64,000 nt of DNA from Atherix ibis (GCA_958298945.1 OY282605.1:23352811-23416810); one strand, 5' to 3'; positions 11,264-23,112 are shown, counted from the stretch's first letter. Program-made: numbers and translations. The notes: a model not told the origin generated them from the sequence alone.

Positions 11264-13793
11264 TCTATAGCAATTAATCGCTACCCGTAAAATGATAGGA
11301 AATACACTGTTTTTTATACAAAAAATATTGTTATTTAAAATTTATAATGGTTAAATTTAAGTAATATAATAAAAAAAATTTTTTATTAAAATCTAAATGG
11401 TAAATATATTTAATTTAATTTCACTTTCCAAGCCACAAGTTGGTGTGCTTCGGAGGTGGAAGTTCGCATTCCTGTCACATATTGTATCTTCTAAGGCATT
11501 TTTCTTTGATTAAATAATTACTTTTTATTTAATATAATCTTTTGGTTGGTATTTTAAAAGAAAAGAAAAAAGCAAATATGTACACTTTCGTATATGAGAA
11601 GTGAAGGGCCTATATCTACCTTTGCAAAAAAAAAAAAAATGTGTATGATATGACAACCGAATAACACCTTAAGTTATGATCTGTTGAATATTTTATATTT
11701 ACAATTTAATGCCTGTATATAAGGTAGTAGCTATATAGAAAGTGTATTTAAATTGCAATTTCAACTTAAAAACAAGTGAAAGTCAAATTAAATCGTTATA
11801 AAAATTATATCATTGTTCGGAGATGTACCAAAAAAGTATGTAAAAGAAATATGAGCCTCAGGTGTTTGGCTAAAAACTTTTCTTGTGATTTATCCGGAAA
11901 AACACGAACAATTTCCATTTTTAAATTAAAATAAAATTATCAAGTGGAAATGAAAAACAAATTTTCATATTTATTTCTTGTTTTTTTTTCTCAATAAAAT
12001 CGAATGGGGAAAAAAAACTTAATCACGAAAGCGATTTCTTTGAAGATTTGAGAATTTTGTAGAAATGCCTCCGTAAGTAAATGTTCGTATATCAAGTCAA
12101 TTTGGACTAATAATAAATGTTAAAAAATTTACAACTTTTCTTTCATATTTACACAAATGAGTCGATTTTTATCTGATCTTCAGTTTGAATCTTGAACCTC
12201 ATCTCTTCCACCGGAAATTGTTTTTTTTACAAATAACTACGGTCGCTACTCTAATCAGTGAGCACGGTAAGCGCCTAACATTGAATCCAATGTTTTTGGT
12301 TGGTTTTTTTTTCAAATTTAATTTTTTTTCAACCTGGCTTATTTAGATTTTTTTTTAAATTTTTATAGAAACTTAAATAAGCTCAATTTTAGTTTATGTT
12401 TATTTGGAAATATTTTCTATGAATTTGGAAAAGTGTTTGAATCGAATTTGGCTCTGAAAATAAAAGTCCAAAATACTACCGCCTTTCTGGTTGCATGACT
12501 TTTGTCATTGTGATTTTTTTTTTGTCCAATTCAAACAAAATAATTGCTTTTCCATTATTACTAAAGTTTAATTGAATTGTACTTTTATCGTATACGAATT
12601 TAATAATTTCGGCAAGGTTGTATTTCGAAACAAGTTCAATATTTTGTCCTTCAAATTTTAAGAATTCAATTGACTTTAAAGTAAAACTTCTGTCTTTCTT
12701 AGGGGACAATTCTTTTAATGTCTTAGAAAAAATATTTGTATAGTAGAAACTACGTTAGTTGTGTGCAGACACAAAAATACGAAAAGAAAATAAAATTTTT
12801 TAATTAGAATATTTTTTTTTATTTTGTTCATTTTTCTAACGTAGTAATCATCAGATTCTTTACTTGGAATTTTATGGTCAGTAATTTTTATAAAAAGATA
12901 AACCGTATTCGATGCCACTGACCCTAGTTGGGGGGTCTTCAGTTAAATGTTGACAATTTCCGTCTCCCACCATTATTGAAATGATAAAATCTATATACAA
13001 TAAACAATTTGCATGCTACTGAACTATGGCGCATATATGCATCAATGGTTTTTATTGATAAAGTCATTTTTATACCCTTATATGAGCATACACGTATGTA
13101 CATATAAATTTAGTCTTTCATGCATAAGATTATTCTTTTTAAAATGCACCATTAGTATGACAATATTAATAACTGAAAAACTACACGATTGCATGAACTT
13201 ATTTGTTTGTGTTCTTTTTTTTGAGTTTGAGATAACAGTCAGCGACTATTTTGTAGCGCCACGACCATGAGGTCATATGACCACATTATGTTGCGGTTGG
13301 ATTGGCATTGCCAGCTTTCCTATGTCTTATCAAACGTAACTCAATTTGAAAGGAAGTAATTAGAAGGAGTTGAATTTTATGGAATATATACGATTCTTCT
13401 AGAAAATTAAAGAGAGGGCTTTATGAGCTTCACAATGGAAGATGTTCTGTTCAAAAAGAAATTCTAGCTTAAGTGGGCTTTATTTAGGATATAAGATATA
13501 GTAAATTGAATTATCACAGGGTAATACTACTTATCAGGGTGAGTGTGGTATGCCCAATCGGAATTATATGAAGTTTCCTTGGGCAGAATTTTGGACTGGT
13601 TGTTAAGTAGATTGGCTGTCAAAGAATTCTTCCACCATTGGTTCAGTCTATTGATCTACGCATGGTAAAAGATTTTATATGCCATTTGGATAAGTTTGGA
13701 GCGATAGTGGATACAGGACGGTGGAGACCTAACACCCCCTCCCGTCATACCACTTTCCTCTTTTAATGCAACACGTTTCGGTTATTCAATAAA
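11264..13793. other. AT-rich intergenic DNA
   Basis: Apart from the relic end at 11380-11444, nothing was identified. Small minus frames at 12476-12709 (77 codons) and 12715-12918 (67 codons) and a plus frame at 13013-13270 show no family motif. The interval 13280-13790 is less AT-rich and might be old coding material, but it has no readable motif. Confidence 0.4.
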
Positions 13794-13872
13794 CAATATC
13801 GAATAGATCAACTGATGAGGCACTTATAGCCTCTAAGGCTGCAAAACTGAATTTAGTCTCAAATACCGTCGT
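13794..13872 (+). repeat. Left member of ~80-bp direct repeat
   Basis: The segment starting CAATATCGAATAGATCAACT recurs with about 90% identity by eye at 14678-14757. The two copies bracket the AT-rich relic repeat between them. Confidence 0.75.
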
Positions 13873-14677
13873 AATTGCCCATAAATTGTTCATTTAATTT
13901 TTTTTTAATTACGAAAATTTGGAAATTTATGGCAAGTTGGCAAGTCTATCTATTTGACGAAAACATTCCCAGTGTTGCTCAATCAAACGCATAAATTCCT
14001 TTTTTGTTATATAAAGATATACATTTTATGCTTTAAAAAAATATAGCTTTGTCATTTAAAGCTTAATAAATATTATAATTTTCTAACTGACCATAAAATA
14101 CAAAATGCGCCCCTAACAACAGGCTTTCAATTCTGATTTTTCCGAACCAAATTTTCTTCAGCAATGAGGCTCATTTATTGTTCGGGGCTCTGAAACAGAC
14201 TATAAAGGAATAATTTTATCCAAAAAAAGAGGGCATTTTAGTCTTTAAAAAAATTATTGTCTAGTGTGTATTTTGGATCGAGATCTACAAGAAGTTTTTT
14301 GACAGCTTTTTAAATTAAGTTATATTTTTTTTATAATGGCAATAATAAAATAAAAATATTATCAAAATGTAAATTTTAAGTAGGTATTATTTAGATTTAC
14401 TTTCCAAAAAAATGGTTTAGTAAATTTTTATTGTATAAATAATGAAGAGTTATTAAGAAATTTTCATGTTTCTCTTACAAAAAGTTCTAAGAATCCAGAA
14501 TTTCTTCACAAATTCTATCAATAAAATTTTAATATATATGAATTAGTAATTCCAAAAAAAATTTATTAAAAATTCAAAACTTTCAAATATATTTAATCAT
14601 AAATAAATATATATATAAAATACAATATTAAAAGTAAACTAACAATATATTATTAACGTCAACAAATAGAAAATGAC
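13873..14677 (+). repeat. Dispersed repeat with DD41D relic (paralogue of 5.3-6.2 kb)
   Basis: Collinear with 5268-6150 (shared blocks include TTCCTTTTTTGTTATATAAA and TTTTCTTCAGCAATGAGGCT). It contains remnants of the transposase FSDEAHF region near 14150 and of the GIKNPH- and V-CIF-type blocks after it. It is bracketed by the ~80-bp direct repeats at 13794 and 14678. Confidence 0.65.
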
Positions 14678-14757
14678 CAATATCGAATGGGTCAACTGAA
14701 GAGGCACTTATAGCCTCTAAGACTGCGAGACTGAATTTAGTCTCAAATACTGTCGTA
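14678..14757 (+). repeat. Right member of ~80-bp direct repeat
   Basis: Repeats 13794-13872 with a few substitutions (starts CAATATCGAATGGGTCAACT). Far longer than the 2-bp TA duplication of mariner insertion, so it is not a simple target-site duplication. Confidence 0.75.
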
Positions 14758-15289
14758 TGTTAATTGCTTACAGTTCCCAATAAAAAGAGGGGACTTCTAT
14801 CCGGTAAGATTCCACACTTTAGGTCACCGGTATTCATTGTCAATAAACTGGATAATTGTGTAAGTGTTCAAGTGTTGAATTCAAGGAATAGTTTCTATTG
14901 GTATCTACTAAGATACCTAACATAGATATTCTCAACATCTCTCCTAATCAATCTAAATAGTTATCATTTCTTAACTACACGTAAGTCATCTTTTACTAAT
15001 TATCCAAATAACGCTTTCAAAAATAAAGTAAGATAAAATATATTAAAATGTCAAATTTCTATAATATTATTATTTTGTCATATTTCATATATTTTGCCAT
15101 TATGCATAAAGTAAAATATTTTTCTAATAGTTATCACATCATTTCGTACAGGATTTGATCCTTTTGAGGTAATTTTTAATAAAATTTTTGCACATTTGGA
15201 ACTGTAATTCTAAAAATTTTTAAAAATCAACATAAATTATTTAATAAATGTTGATTTTTAAAAGATTTTCTATGTAAGAATGATATTTT
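14758..15289. other. AT-rich intergenic DNA
   Basis: No gene or repeat end recognised. Confidence 0.4.
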
Positions 15290-15560
15290 GTATAGCTTTA
15301 CAAGAAAAATTTAAGTGGCATCAAATCGCATGATCTTGGAGGTCAATTGACATCACCGAATCCCAAAATTACACGTTCTGGGAACTTCTTCCCCGTAATA
15401 ATGCCAAAAATATATTGTGTTGTATGGATTTTGGTACCATCTTGTTAAAACCACATTTACTCTAAATTAAAATTATAAAGTTAAGGCTAAAAAAAGTTGG
15501 TTATCATAGCGTTCAGAATTGACGGTAATAGTTTCTTCTTCTTCATTTTTAAAGAAATAC
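15290..15560 (-). pseudogene. Old DD41D transposase relic
   Basis: Minus-strand fragments read WF-QDGTKIHTTQYIFGIITG, then FPERVILGFGDVNWPPRSCD followed by LMPLKFFL, clearly the region between the second and third catalytic residues of a DD41D transposase. The third Asp is replaced by Lys (PLKFF for PLDFF). Upstream debris corresponds to the EEE-TITVNSERYDNQLF-type block. No ends seen; a family B mariner begins 90 bp to the right. Confidence 0.65.
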
Positions 15561-15649
15561 GATAGATAAAAATCCATACCAGGCAATCACTTTTTATGTG
15601 ATTAGTGGATTTTAAATGCTTATATACCCCAATTATACTTATTGATGTA

Positions 15650-16681
15650 CGAGGTCTGTTAAAAAAGTATTGAAAATTTTGTGTTTTTTTCAAAAATTAT
15701 TTATTTATTCATGAATATCTATTTTGTCCCCTTCAAAATAATCCCCACCAGATATTACACACTTGTGCCAACGTTTTTTCCAATTATCGAAGCACTTCAA
15801 AAAATTATTTTTGTGATCTTGTTCAGCTCCTCCTTCGATTCCCCTTAATCGTAGCGTAGCGTCGTCCTTTCATGGGGCTCTTCAGTTTCGGGAACAAGAA
15901 ATAGTCACAGGGGGCCAGATCTGGGGAATACGGTAACTGCGACATTATTAGTATGTTGTTTTTGGCCAAAAATGGCAAAAGCCAATTTTTGTTCTTCCAC
16001 AAATACGGGCGTTTCTGGCAGATTGCTTCTCGCAACTTGCGCATTACTTGCAGGTAATATTCCTTATTGACCGTTCTACCCTGTGGCAAGAACTCATAAT
16101 TCACCACGTCCCTGCAACCGAAGAAAACTGTAAGCAAAACCTTCACATTCGACCTAAATTGGCGCGCTTTTTTCTCGGCCCTCTTAGAACATTTTGTGCC
16201 ACCGATAAACGTTGCTTTGGTCCACAGTCGATATTCGGAATGCGTCCGCACAATTAATTTTGTTTTTCACACAAAATTTTATACGACCGAACTTGGCGCG
16301 CTTTTTTCGGTCTTGGCTCATGCGGCTGCTTCTATTGTGATGATTGAGCTCTGGTTTCCACGTCATAACCATAAACCCATGATTCATCACCAGTTATGAC
16401 CCTTTGGAGCAAATTTGGGTAATCGCGGACAGAGTCAAACAGCTCCTTAGCAATGTTAATGAGATGCTGATTTTGGTCGAAATTGAGCAAAAATCGAAGA
16501 GGAGCCAAAACACGTGTAAGCAAAGCACCTGTCAAAAATTAAGTGAACATTCAAAATGGCCGAACTTGTCGGTATAAGAGAGAGAGACATGAGTACCAAC
16601 ATAACGACACAAAAAATCGAAAATCGAATATACGTAACCTGCGGAAATTCAAAATTCGCGATACTTTTTGAACAGACCACG
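15650..16681 (-). mobile_element. Family B mariner with shuffled coding segments
   Basis: A 1032-bp element between TA dinucleotides (15648-15649, 16682-16683), with terminal repeat CGAGGTCTGTTAAAAAAGTA on the left and its counterpart ending CAGACCACG on the right. Family B encodes a DD34D mariner transposase; its subfamily is uncertain (vertumnana-like by general appearance). Reading from the right end, the 5' leader runs directly into the middle of the transposase, then a piece of the N-terminal region appears (16174-16283), then the C-terminal half. The displaced piece is flanked by 24-bp near-identical direct repeats at 16150-16173 and 16284-16307. Confidence 0.85.
15823..16535 (-). pseudogene. 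Family B mariner transposase, rearranged
   Basis: Minus-strand frames in order: ITGDESWVYGYDVETRAQSS (first catalytic Asp), then the out-of-place N-terminal piece IKFCVKNKINCADAFRISTV and NVYRW-KMFSEGRE, then FRSNVKVLLTVFFGCRDVVN and EFLPQGRTVNKEYYLQVMRK, KNNILIMSQLPYSPDLAPCD, LFPKLKSPMKGRRYAT. The second catalytic Asp region (LHHDNAPAH in other copies) is deleted between WLLPFLAKNN and its normal start. Stops and shifts are present; inactive. Confidence 0.8.
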
Positions 16682-16919
16682 TATCTAATGAGCAGAAAAT
16701 GAGCATCATTGCTGACCTATCCTCTGCATAACTTTAACATATTATTTGATAGTTTAACTATTTATAATATAAAATAGCACTAAATAAAATATTATCCTAA
16801 ATAATATACATATAGTAAATATTTGTAAAATAACGAAGTTGTACTTTATATGATTTTGAACTCCGAAAACTACGCTAAAGTATTTCAAGGTGGACTAATT
16901 GTAATGAGTAAAATCGTTT
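16682..16919 (-). repeat. Flank shared, inverted, with 22.17-22.40 kb
   Basis: The 235 bp directly right of the family B mariner are repeated in inverted orientation at 22169-22404, directly left of another family B mariner. Shared landmarks include CTCCGAAAACTACGCTAAAG and ATCTAATGAGCAGAAAATGA. The mariner end falls at the same position in both copies. Confidence 0.8.
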
Positions 16920-18661
16920 AATATTCCATAAATTATAATATTACATAATATTGTAATACTAAATATTCCTAAAAGAAAAATTTAATTTTTAATTAGAAGC
17001 TCTTATAAGGGATCTTAACTTATCAATAGTGAAAATAACAATATTGTTATGTGAATATTGTATAAGTTCTTTTTTTTTTATTATAAAACTATCAAACATG
17101 CGTACACATATTTAAATATATTAACAATTGATAATATGTAAATTTTAATGGAAATAAATAATACACTTTATAGTTTCCGTATTTTCCCTTAATTTTCATA
17201 TCATCGAAGCAGATTGATTTATTTAAAAAATATATTGTATAAAAAATGCTACTTTCTTTGAAGACTCAATAAAAATCGCTGGAATTTTTTTTTTAAACTG
17301 GCCAACCCAAATTTTAATGAAAACAATATTCTATGGAATAAATTAGTTTTAACTATATTTTGTGCTAAAAGTAGAATTCGACTTTTAACATAAAATATAT
17401 TCTACTACTTTTGCCACACATAATTTGTTAATCTAATTAATTTATACAATATCTAAATTTTAAATAATGCTAATATTAATAGTGAAAAAATTGTTATAAA
17501 TTTTGTTAATAGGTTCTTTTTTTTTTAATTTTAATTTATTATAGTAGGTCTTAATCGATCAGTATTAATATATACGAACTAAACTTCTAATATCTTCTCC
17601 CATTTTTTTTTCCGCCAAATTAATACTATTCACAAATAGAAATATAAGTTTTCATATAAAATTGGCTGTATATTATTATTTAAACTGTTATTTAATATTA
17701 GCACTGTTTTTTTGTTTGTTTCGAGTATAACAGTTGTAAAAAATTAGCAAAAAAAGATTATAAGAAAAAAATTGTTTGTAAATATTTACATGCAATCAAA
17801 TCCAGAGATTAATAACAGATGATAAAAATTTAATTTCATATTGTAAACCTTACTACAATATTATGTATTTTGAAATTTACAGCAAAATTTTCGTGTATTT
17901 CAACTTTTTTAACAAGTTATATATTATAACATATTTCGGAAACAGTTATCATACATGTGATTACAGGTATTTTCTGTTAAAAAAAAAATGACCACCAGTA
18001 ATTTTAAAAATCGCTCTATCCTCACAACATAAAATTGTCGAAAATAAAATAGCAAATTTCCAATGGAAGTAAAAAAAAATGAATTTCATGTAAATGCATT
18101 TTTACCTTTAATAGCCGGTTTGAAGAGTTTTCCAGTTAGTTTGAAAAGTTCGAATTCCCGTAACTTAATTGATCAACGATTAATCCAATGCCTGTCTAAG
18201 TACATGCATGTACCATATGTACTTATATAGGTAATGAATGGTTTGGCTATGAATTTTCCAAACTATGTTTTGTTATGTTGTTCCACGGGACACTTAACGG
18301 TTAAAACAACTAGTTATGTTTACAGGTTAGCTTATGTACTCGCACTATAAACTGCACTTGAGATGAAAAATATGATCGAACCAATAAACAAAACAAAAAA
18401 TATTATACATCAAATAGAAAAATCAATAATAACAGATATAATATTCACTTATTAAATGAAAATATAAATTCACCAACTAAAAAATAACTATAATACTTTT
18501 GTCCACTATAAATGATGGTCAAGTAGAACAATTCATATTAAAATGTATATTGTACAGTTTTGGTTAACACTTTGAAGGTGTACTAATTGGAATCTTCTTC
18601 AATGCCATATAGTATCTAGTTTACGGCTGAAATGGTAGACAAACCAACAGTACAGATTAGG
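16920..18661. other. AT-rich intergenic DNA
   Basis: No gene or element recognised; dominated by A/T runs. The far right part (18120-18400) is slightly less AT-rich without motif. Confidence 0.45.
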
Positions 18662-19120
18662 CTAAAATCTCTTGGCCAACTGTAGGAATATTTACGATAA
18701 ATACCTCGTTCGCGTACCTGAACGAGCAGAAGCTACCGATGTGGCGCAGCACCGATCTCACCTGTTACCGCTTCGCATAGAGAGCTCAAGTAAACTGAAA
18801 AGCTTTCGTTTGCAGAAAGCGATCACCACCACGCACGATCCGATTCGTTTCGCTTCAATCCGATTGGGAAGAGAAAAATTCCATTGAGTACAGCACTTTG
18901 TAACGAAGCATTTGCGGACTTGGCATTGTCCAAAGTCGATTCACCGAGAATGGAGCGAACGGAACCCTCTTACCTTTGTATGGACGTCTGTAGAAATGAC
19001 TGCCAGTATAATAGCAAAAGGTATGAATGCATGAATAGGTGATTGATAGCTTATGCCATAAAAGGAGGGTGAATAGATGGGATCATTTATTTATTCCTCC
19101 TTTTTCTAGGCTGCAGCTAC
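18662..19120. other. GC-richer island, possible promoter/first exon region
   Basis: A 350-bp block rich in CpG stands out from the AT-rich surroundings. A 71-codon plus frame (18672-18887) and a minus frame near 18840-19020 (containing FYRRPYKGKRVPFAPF) are both open but unrecognised. Island-like composition with an initiator-like site and consensus splice donors on the minus strand could mean a 5' exon of an unseen gene; alternatively an old retroelement fragment. Confidence 0.3.
18762..18798 (-). promoter_or_regulatory. Candidate initiator, short first exon and splice donor
   Basis: On the minus strand, TCAGTT (18798-18793) matches the fly initiator. About 15 bases later an ATG (18778-18776) opens Met-Arg-Ser-Gly-Asn and is followed by a strong donor, CAG/GTGAGA, with the exon ending at 18762. 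No partner acceptor was identified, so this is only a suggestive arrangement. Confidence 0.2.
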
Positions 19121-19146
19121 CGCCCCCCCCCCCACCCCCTCTCAGG
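19121..19146 (-). repeat. C-run / G-tract
   Basis: A near-uninterrupted run of C on the plus strand (CGCCCCCCCCCCCACCCCCT) gives minus-strand G-tracts with short breaks. Such sequence can form G-quadruplexes and is prone to length error in assembly. It is the most GC-skewed spot in the window. Confidence 0.7.
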
Positions 19147-21534
19147 GGCTATAAGTTCTCTTGTCCAACTTCAATATGCCTACTTAGATTGAAACTGGAT
19201 TCTATACCCAAACGTAGCTACTCTCATGCACTATCTTGAGTATCAACTTTGCACGCACGTGCATTACATGATCTTTAGTTTGTTAGTTTTTATTTCGTCT
19301 GTTTTTTATTCTTCCACCGAATAGCAAAACTTCCATCTTGTAACATCACTAAGCCATTCGTCTATTCTTATTAATACCTTTTGAAAATTACCACCATCAT
19401 CCTCAATATTGGCAACAAGTCTTTAAACTGACCACGTAACACCATAGGTCGACCATGATTACAATCAATTCTTTTGCTGTTCGGTGAACTTTTTCAAATC
19501 AAGTTCATCGCCTGTACTTGCATTCAAGTCTTTTGTACGATTTTTTGCCTACAACGAATTGAAAATGCGTTCAATAAAAACACCTCAAATCTTTCCAAGA
19601 TAGTGAAAGTTTTTGATAATTATATCAATTTGGATATAAAAACATAATATTTTTAATAAACGAACAAAAAAAAAATCCATACGGCTAAATACATATAATG
19701 AATTTAATTTCAATTTTATTACTCATCTTATATATTTAACATTCCTCTTTTGACTACACGTATAATAATTATTTTATATGAGATTTCTTAATTTATTTCT
19801 ATTTAATATATAAAAAAAATTATTTATGTTGATTATTTTTAGCTCTATATTTAAAAATGGGTTTAAGATCTTTTTTTCAAGGAATAATTAAACTTTACAA
19901 ATTAGATCTGAAATGATACTACATATTTTTTAAATATATTTATTGGACTTTCTAACAGAAAACAATGTGAATGCGTATGAAATTTTAGTTTCAATTTTAT
20001 GAATACAATTTTTTAAAAGTAGCATTTTTAATAGATTATTTTATTTAAGTTCGAAAAGTTTTCAATTTGCTGATACCAACGGAAACCTTAAATTCGTCCT
20101 TTAAATTTTTTTACATTGAATTACAATTTGACGAATGAATAATTTCTCTCTTTTTATTGATGAATAATTTTTAATACCATTATTGGTTATTTTAAAAAAA
20201 CGGTAAAGTTCTGTGAAAATAATCTATTTATGCCCACACATATTAAGTTTATTTCCGAAAATAGATCATATATTTTACAATAATAGCTGATTTATAAATA
20301 GATTCGAATAATAGAAATTTATTACGTGGAAAAGTTATTTTTGCAGATTTCATTTATGCATTTTTAAAATGAAAAAAAAATTTTTAATTACCTCCCCACT
20401 TATATTTGAATATTTAATGGTATTTCCTATGTTGCGTATAGGAAATGCTAAAATGAATAAAATCTGAAGTATTATTAAAAATTTGCAATAAAATTAATTG
20501 TTAATTAAATTAAAATCAAATATATATTAGTGAGTCGAAAAAGTTCGTGACGTTTTTCAGTAAAATAGATACGCTTAAATTAGAAAATACCATTTTTCGG
20601 GCAGAGCCAAGATTTCGTCAATGGTTTCTGCTGTGGTTTACCAAAAATTTGATAAATTCTGTAGCTATAAATTATTTAAGTGGTTTTTACAGGACTCTCT
20701 TGGTTGCGTTAAGGGAGCTCGGCAGAGATGAGGGTGCTATGTCTAGACTGTATGGTCACGACCATAAGGCCACTTGGCGACCTAAAATAATATATATTAT
20801 AAATAAACAATATTGAAGATCAAAATTATTAAAATTTAAAAAAAAAAAAACTTCTGCATTTGTTTGTTCAAATTTCAATAAACATTAGTGCTGAAATGTA
20901 TATTCTAAAACGCCACGATACTAAAGGTCATTTGGCAATAAAGGATAACGGGATAAGAAAATTAGAGCAGAAAGGAAAAAAAATGTGGTTCTTGCGAATT
21001 AGAGTAGCACTATTACCTCAAAGTGGAATACAAATTCACGACACCTTGGATGGTAGTCCAGCACGCTAACGGGGGTTTTCCCCAAAATTGTTTACTACAA
21101 AAAATTTATTATAATCAATTGGTATATTTAAAATTTTTTATAAGTACCTCAATAATATTTTCTAAATAATATTATAGTCAAATATTTTTTTAGAAACATT
21201 CTCCAATATCGTAGATACTGTTTCTAATTGCTTTATACAAAATATAAAATTTTAATGTGTATAAAATTAGAAACTTTTTTTTTTAAATTTCTAATTACTA
21301 ATAGATTATTAACATATATCTCTTATATGGTATAATTACGAAAAAGATGTACTGTTTTTATACTAGCCCCCCTCCACTAAACTGTGCTAATTTTGAAGGA
21401 CCTCCAAACAATTAAATAATGTTTAAAGGTACTACAGGGTGTCCCAAATATTACGCAAGAAGTAGATTAGATAGAAAATACAAGTATATAATTATAAATT
21501 GTAAATTTTTTAATAATTCAAGAAGTATACCATG
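19147..21534. other. Mostly AT-rich DNA, no assigned gene
   Basis: The interval 19260-19560 is of more balanced composition but frames are interrupted. Two plus frames, 20547-20816 (89 codons) and 20860-21069 (69 codons), lie in slightly GC-richer sequence and show no motif I recognise. At 21433 a CAGGGTGTCCCAAATATTAC sequence after TA looks like a solitary mariner-type end. Confidence 0.35.
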
Positions 21535-22168
21535 GGTATAAGCTTAAGTCATAGATGGCGTGAGTGAGCCACGCTATACTTTTTTTTATGAGTTTGACAG
21601 CTGTCAATATTAATCAGTGCACATTGTCAGCAATTTTTCCTTTGGTAATCATGTCTAGTTTTGTGCCAGAAAAAGAGCATATGCGGGAAGCTCTGCTTTT
21701 CTGCTTCAATTTCAAGAAATCGGCTACCTAATCGCATCGAATGCCTATGGAGGTCTATGGTGACAGTGCTTTATCAGAAACAATGTGCCGAGATTGGTTT
21801 CGTCGGTTCAAAGACGGAAATTTTGACTTGTGGGACAAGAAGCGTGAAAATCGGCCTAGGAAAGTTGTGGACCATCAATTGCAGACTCTTTTGGACGAAC
21901 ACGATACCAAATCGCAAAAAAATGCTCGCGGAGCAATTGGGTGTTACTCAACCAGCCATTTCCATACGTCTGCGTCTCATGGGGAAGATTAAAAAGATCG
22001 GAAAATTTCCGCGGGTTACTGAATATTCAGTTGTTTTGGTGCAAGCCATTTTGAATGTTCAGTTGCTTTGGTGTGTTTTGGCTCGTCGTCGATTTCTGCT
22101 CAATTTCGCCCAAAAACAGAATCGCATTAACATTGCGGATTTCGCCCATATAATTTATGAACTGTTCA
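21535..22168 (+). pseudogene. Family A mariner fused to family B fragments
   Basis: The left part (to about 21990) is a family A mariner 5' half: degenerate end GGTATAAGCTTAAGTC, leader, MSSFVPEKEHMREALLFCFN from 21651, then CRDWFRRFKDGNFDLWDKKR and AEQLGVTQPAISIRLRLMGK. From about 22000 family B leader and coding fragments take over: GAATATTCAGTTGTTTTGGT-like leader text, then RRRFLLNFAQKQNRINIA. There is no right-hand family A end. Several frameshifts and stops separate the frames; non-functional. Confidence 0.75.
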
Positions 22169-22404
22169 ACGATTTTACTTTTTACAATTAGTCCACCTTG
22201 AAATACTTAAGCGTAGTTTTCGGAGTTCAAAATCATATAAAGTACAACTTCGTTATTTTACAAATATTTAATATATGTATATTATTTAGGATAATATTTT
22301 ATTTAGTGCCATTTTATATTATAAATAGTTTAACTATCAAATAATATGTTAAAGTTATGCAGAGGATACGTCAGCAATGATGCTCATTTTCTGCTCATTA
22401 GATA
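22169..22404 (+). repeat. Flank shared, inverted, with 16.68-16.92 kb
   Basis: Inverted counterpart of 16682-16919, ending in CTCATTTTCTGCTCATTAGA immediately before the TA and the family B mariner end at 22405. Confidence 0.8.
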
Positions 22405-23110
22405 CGAGGTCTGTTCAAAAAGTATCGCGAATTTTGAATTTCCGCAGGTTACGTACATTCGATTTTCGATTTTTTGTGGCGTTATGTCGACAAGTTCGGC
22501 CATTTTGCATGTTCAGTTAATTTTTGACAGCTGCTTTGCTTACACGTGTTTTCGCATTAACATTGCTAAGGAGCTGTTGGACTCTGTCCGCGATAACCCA
22601 AATTTGCTCCAGAGGGTCATAACTAGTGACGAATCATGGGTTTATGATTATGACGTGGAAACCAAAGCTCAAGCACCCCAATGGAAGCTGCCGCACGCGC
22701 CAAGACCGAAAAAAGCGCCAAGTTCAGTCGAATGTGAAGGTTTTGCTTACAGTTTTCTTCGATTGCAGGAGCGTGGTGCATCATGAGTTCTTGCCACAGG
22801 GTAGAACGGTCAATAATTGGCTTTTGCCATTTTTGGCCAAAAACAACACTAATAATGCCGCAGCCACCGTATTCACCAGATCTGGGCCCCTGTGAGTTTT
22901 TCTTGTTCCCGAAACTGAAGAGCCCCATGAAAGGACGATGCTACACTACGATTGTGAACATAAAGACGGCATCGAACGAGGAGCTGAACAAGATCACAAA
23001 AAAATGATTTTTTGAAGTGCTTCGACGATGGGAAAAAACGTTGGCATAAGTGTATAATATCTGGTGGAGATTACTTCGCATGGGACATTGTTCTTTTTGA
23101 ACAGACCTTG
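22405..23110 (+). mobile_element. Family B mariner, deleted copy
   Basis: A 706-bp copy between TA dinucleotides (22403-22404, 23111-23112). The left end is CGAGGTCTGTTCAAAAAGTA; the right end is ...TCTTTTTGAACAGACCTTG. The coding debris starts in the middle of the transposase (RINIAKELLDSVRDNPNLLQ), keeps the first Asp in VITSDESWVYDYDV, contains RSNVKVLLTVFFDCRSVVHH, then lost the REAIRQKRP and HHDNAPAH block, and resumes at WLLPFLAKNNT...PYSPDLGPCEFFLF, where the third Asp is Glu (CEFF for CDFF). Inactive. Confidence 0.85.
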
Positions 23111-23112
23111 TA

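Noticed and set aside
13794..14757. LTR retrotransposon interpretation of the 80-bp direct repeats
   Set aside because: The repeats are far too short for LTRs, lack TG...CA ends, and no primer-binding site or gag/pol coding sequence lies between them.
19260..19560. Minus-strand text with a CNHGRP-like string, as in MutL-type repair proteins
   Set aside because: The string is short, other MutL motifs are absent and stops lie on both sides; probably chance.
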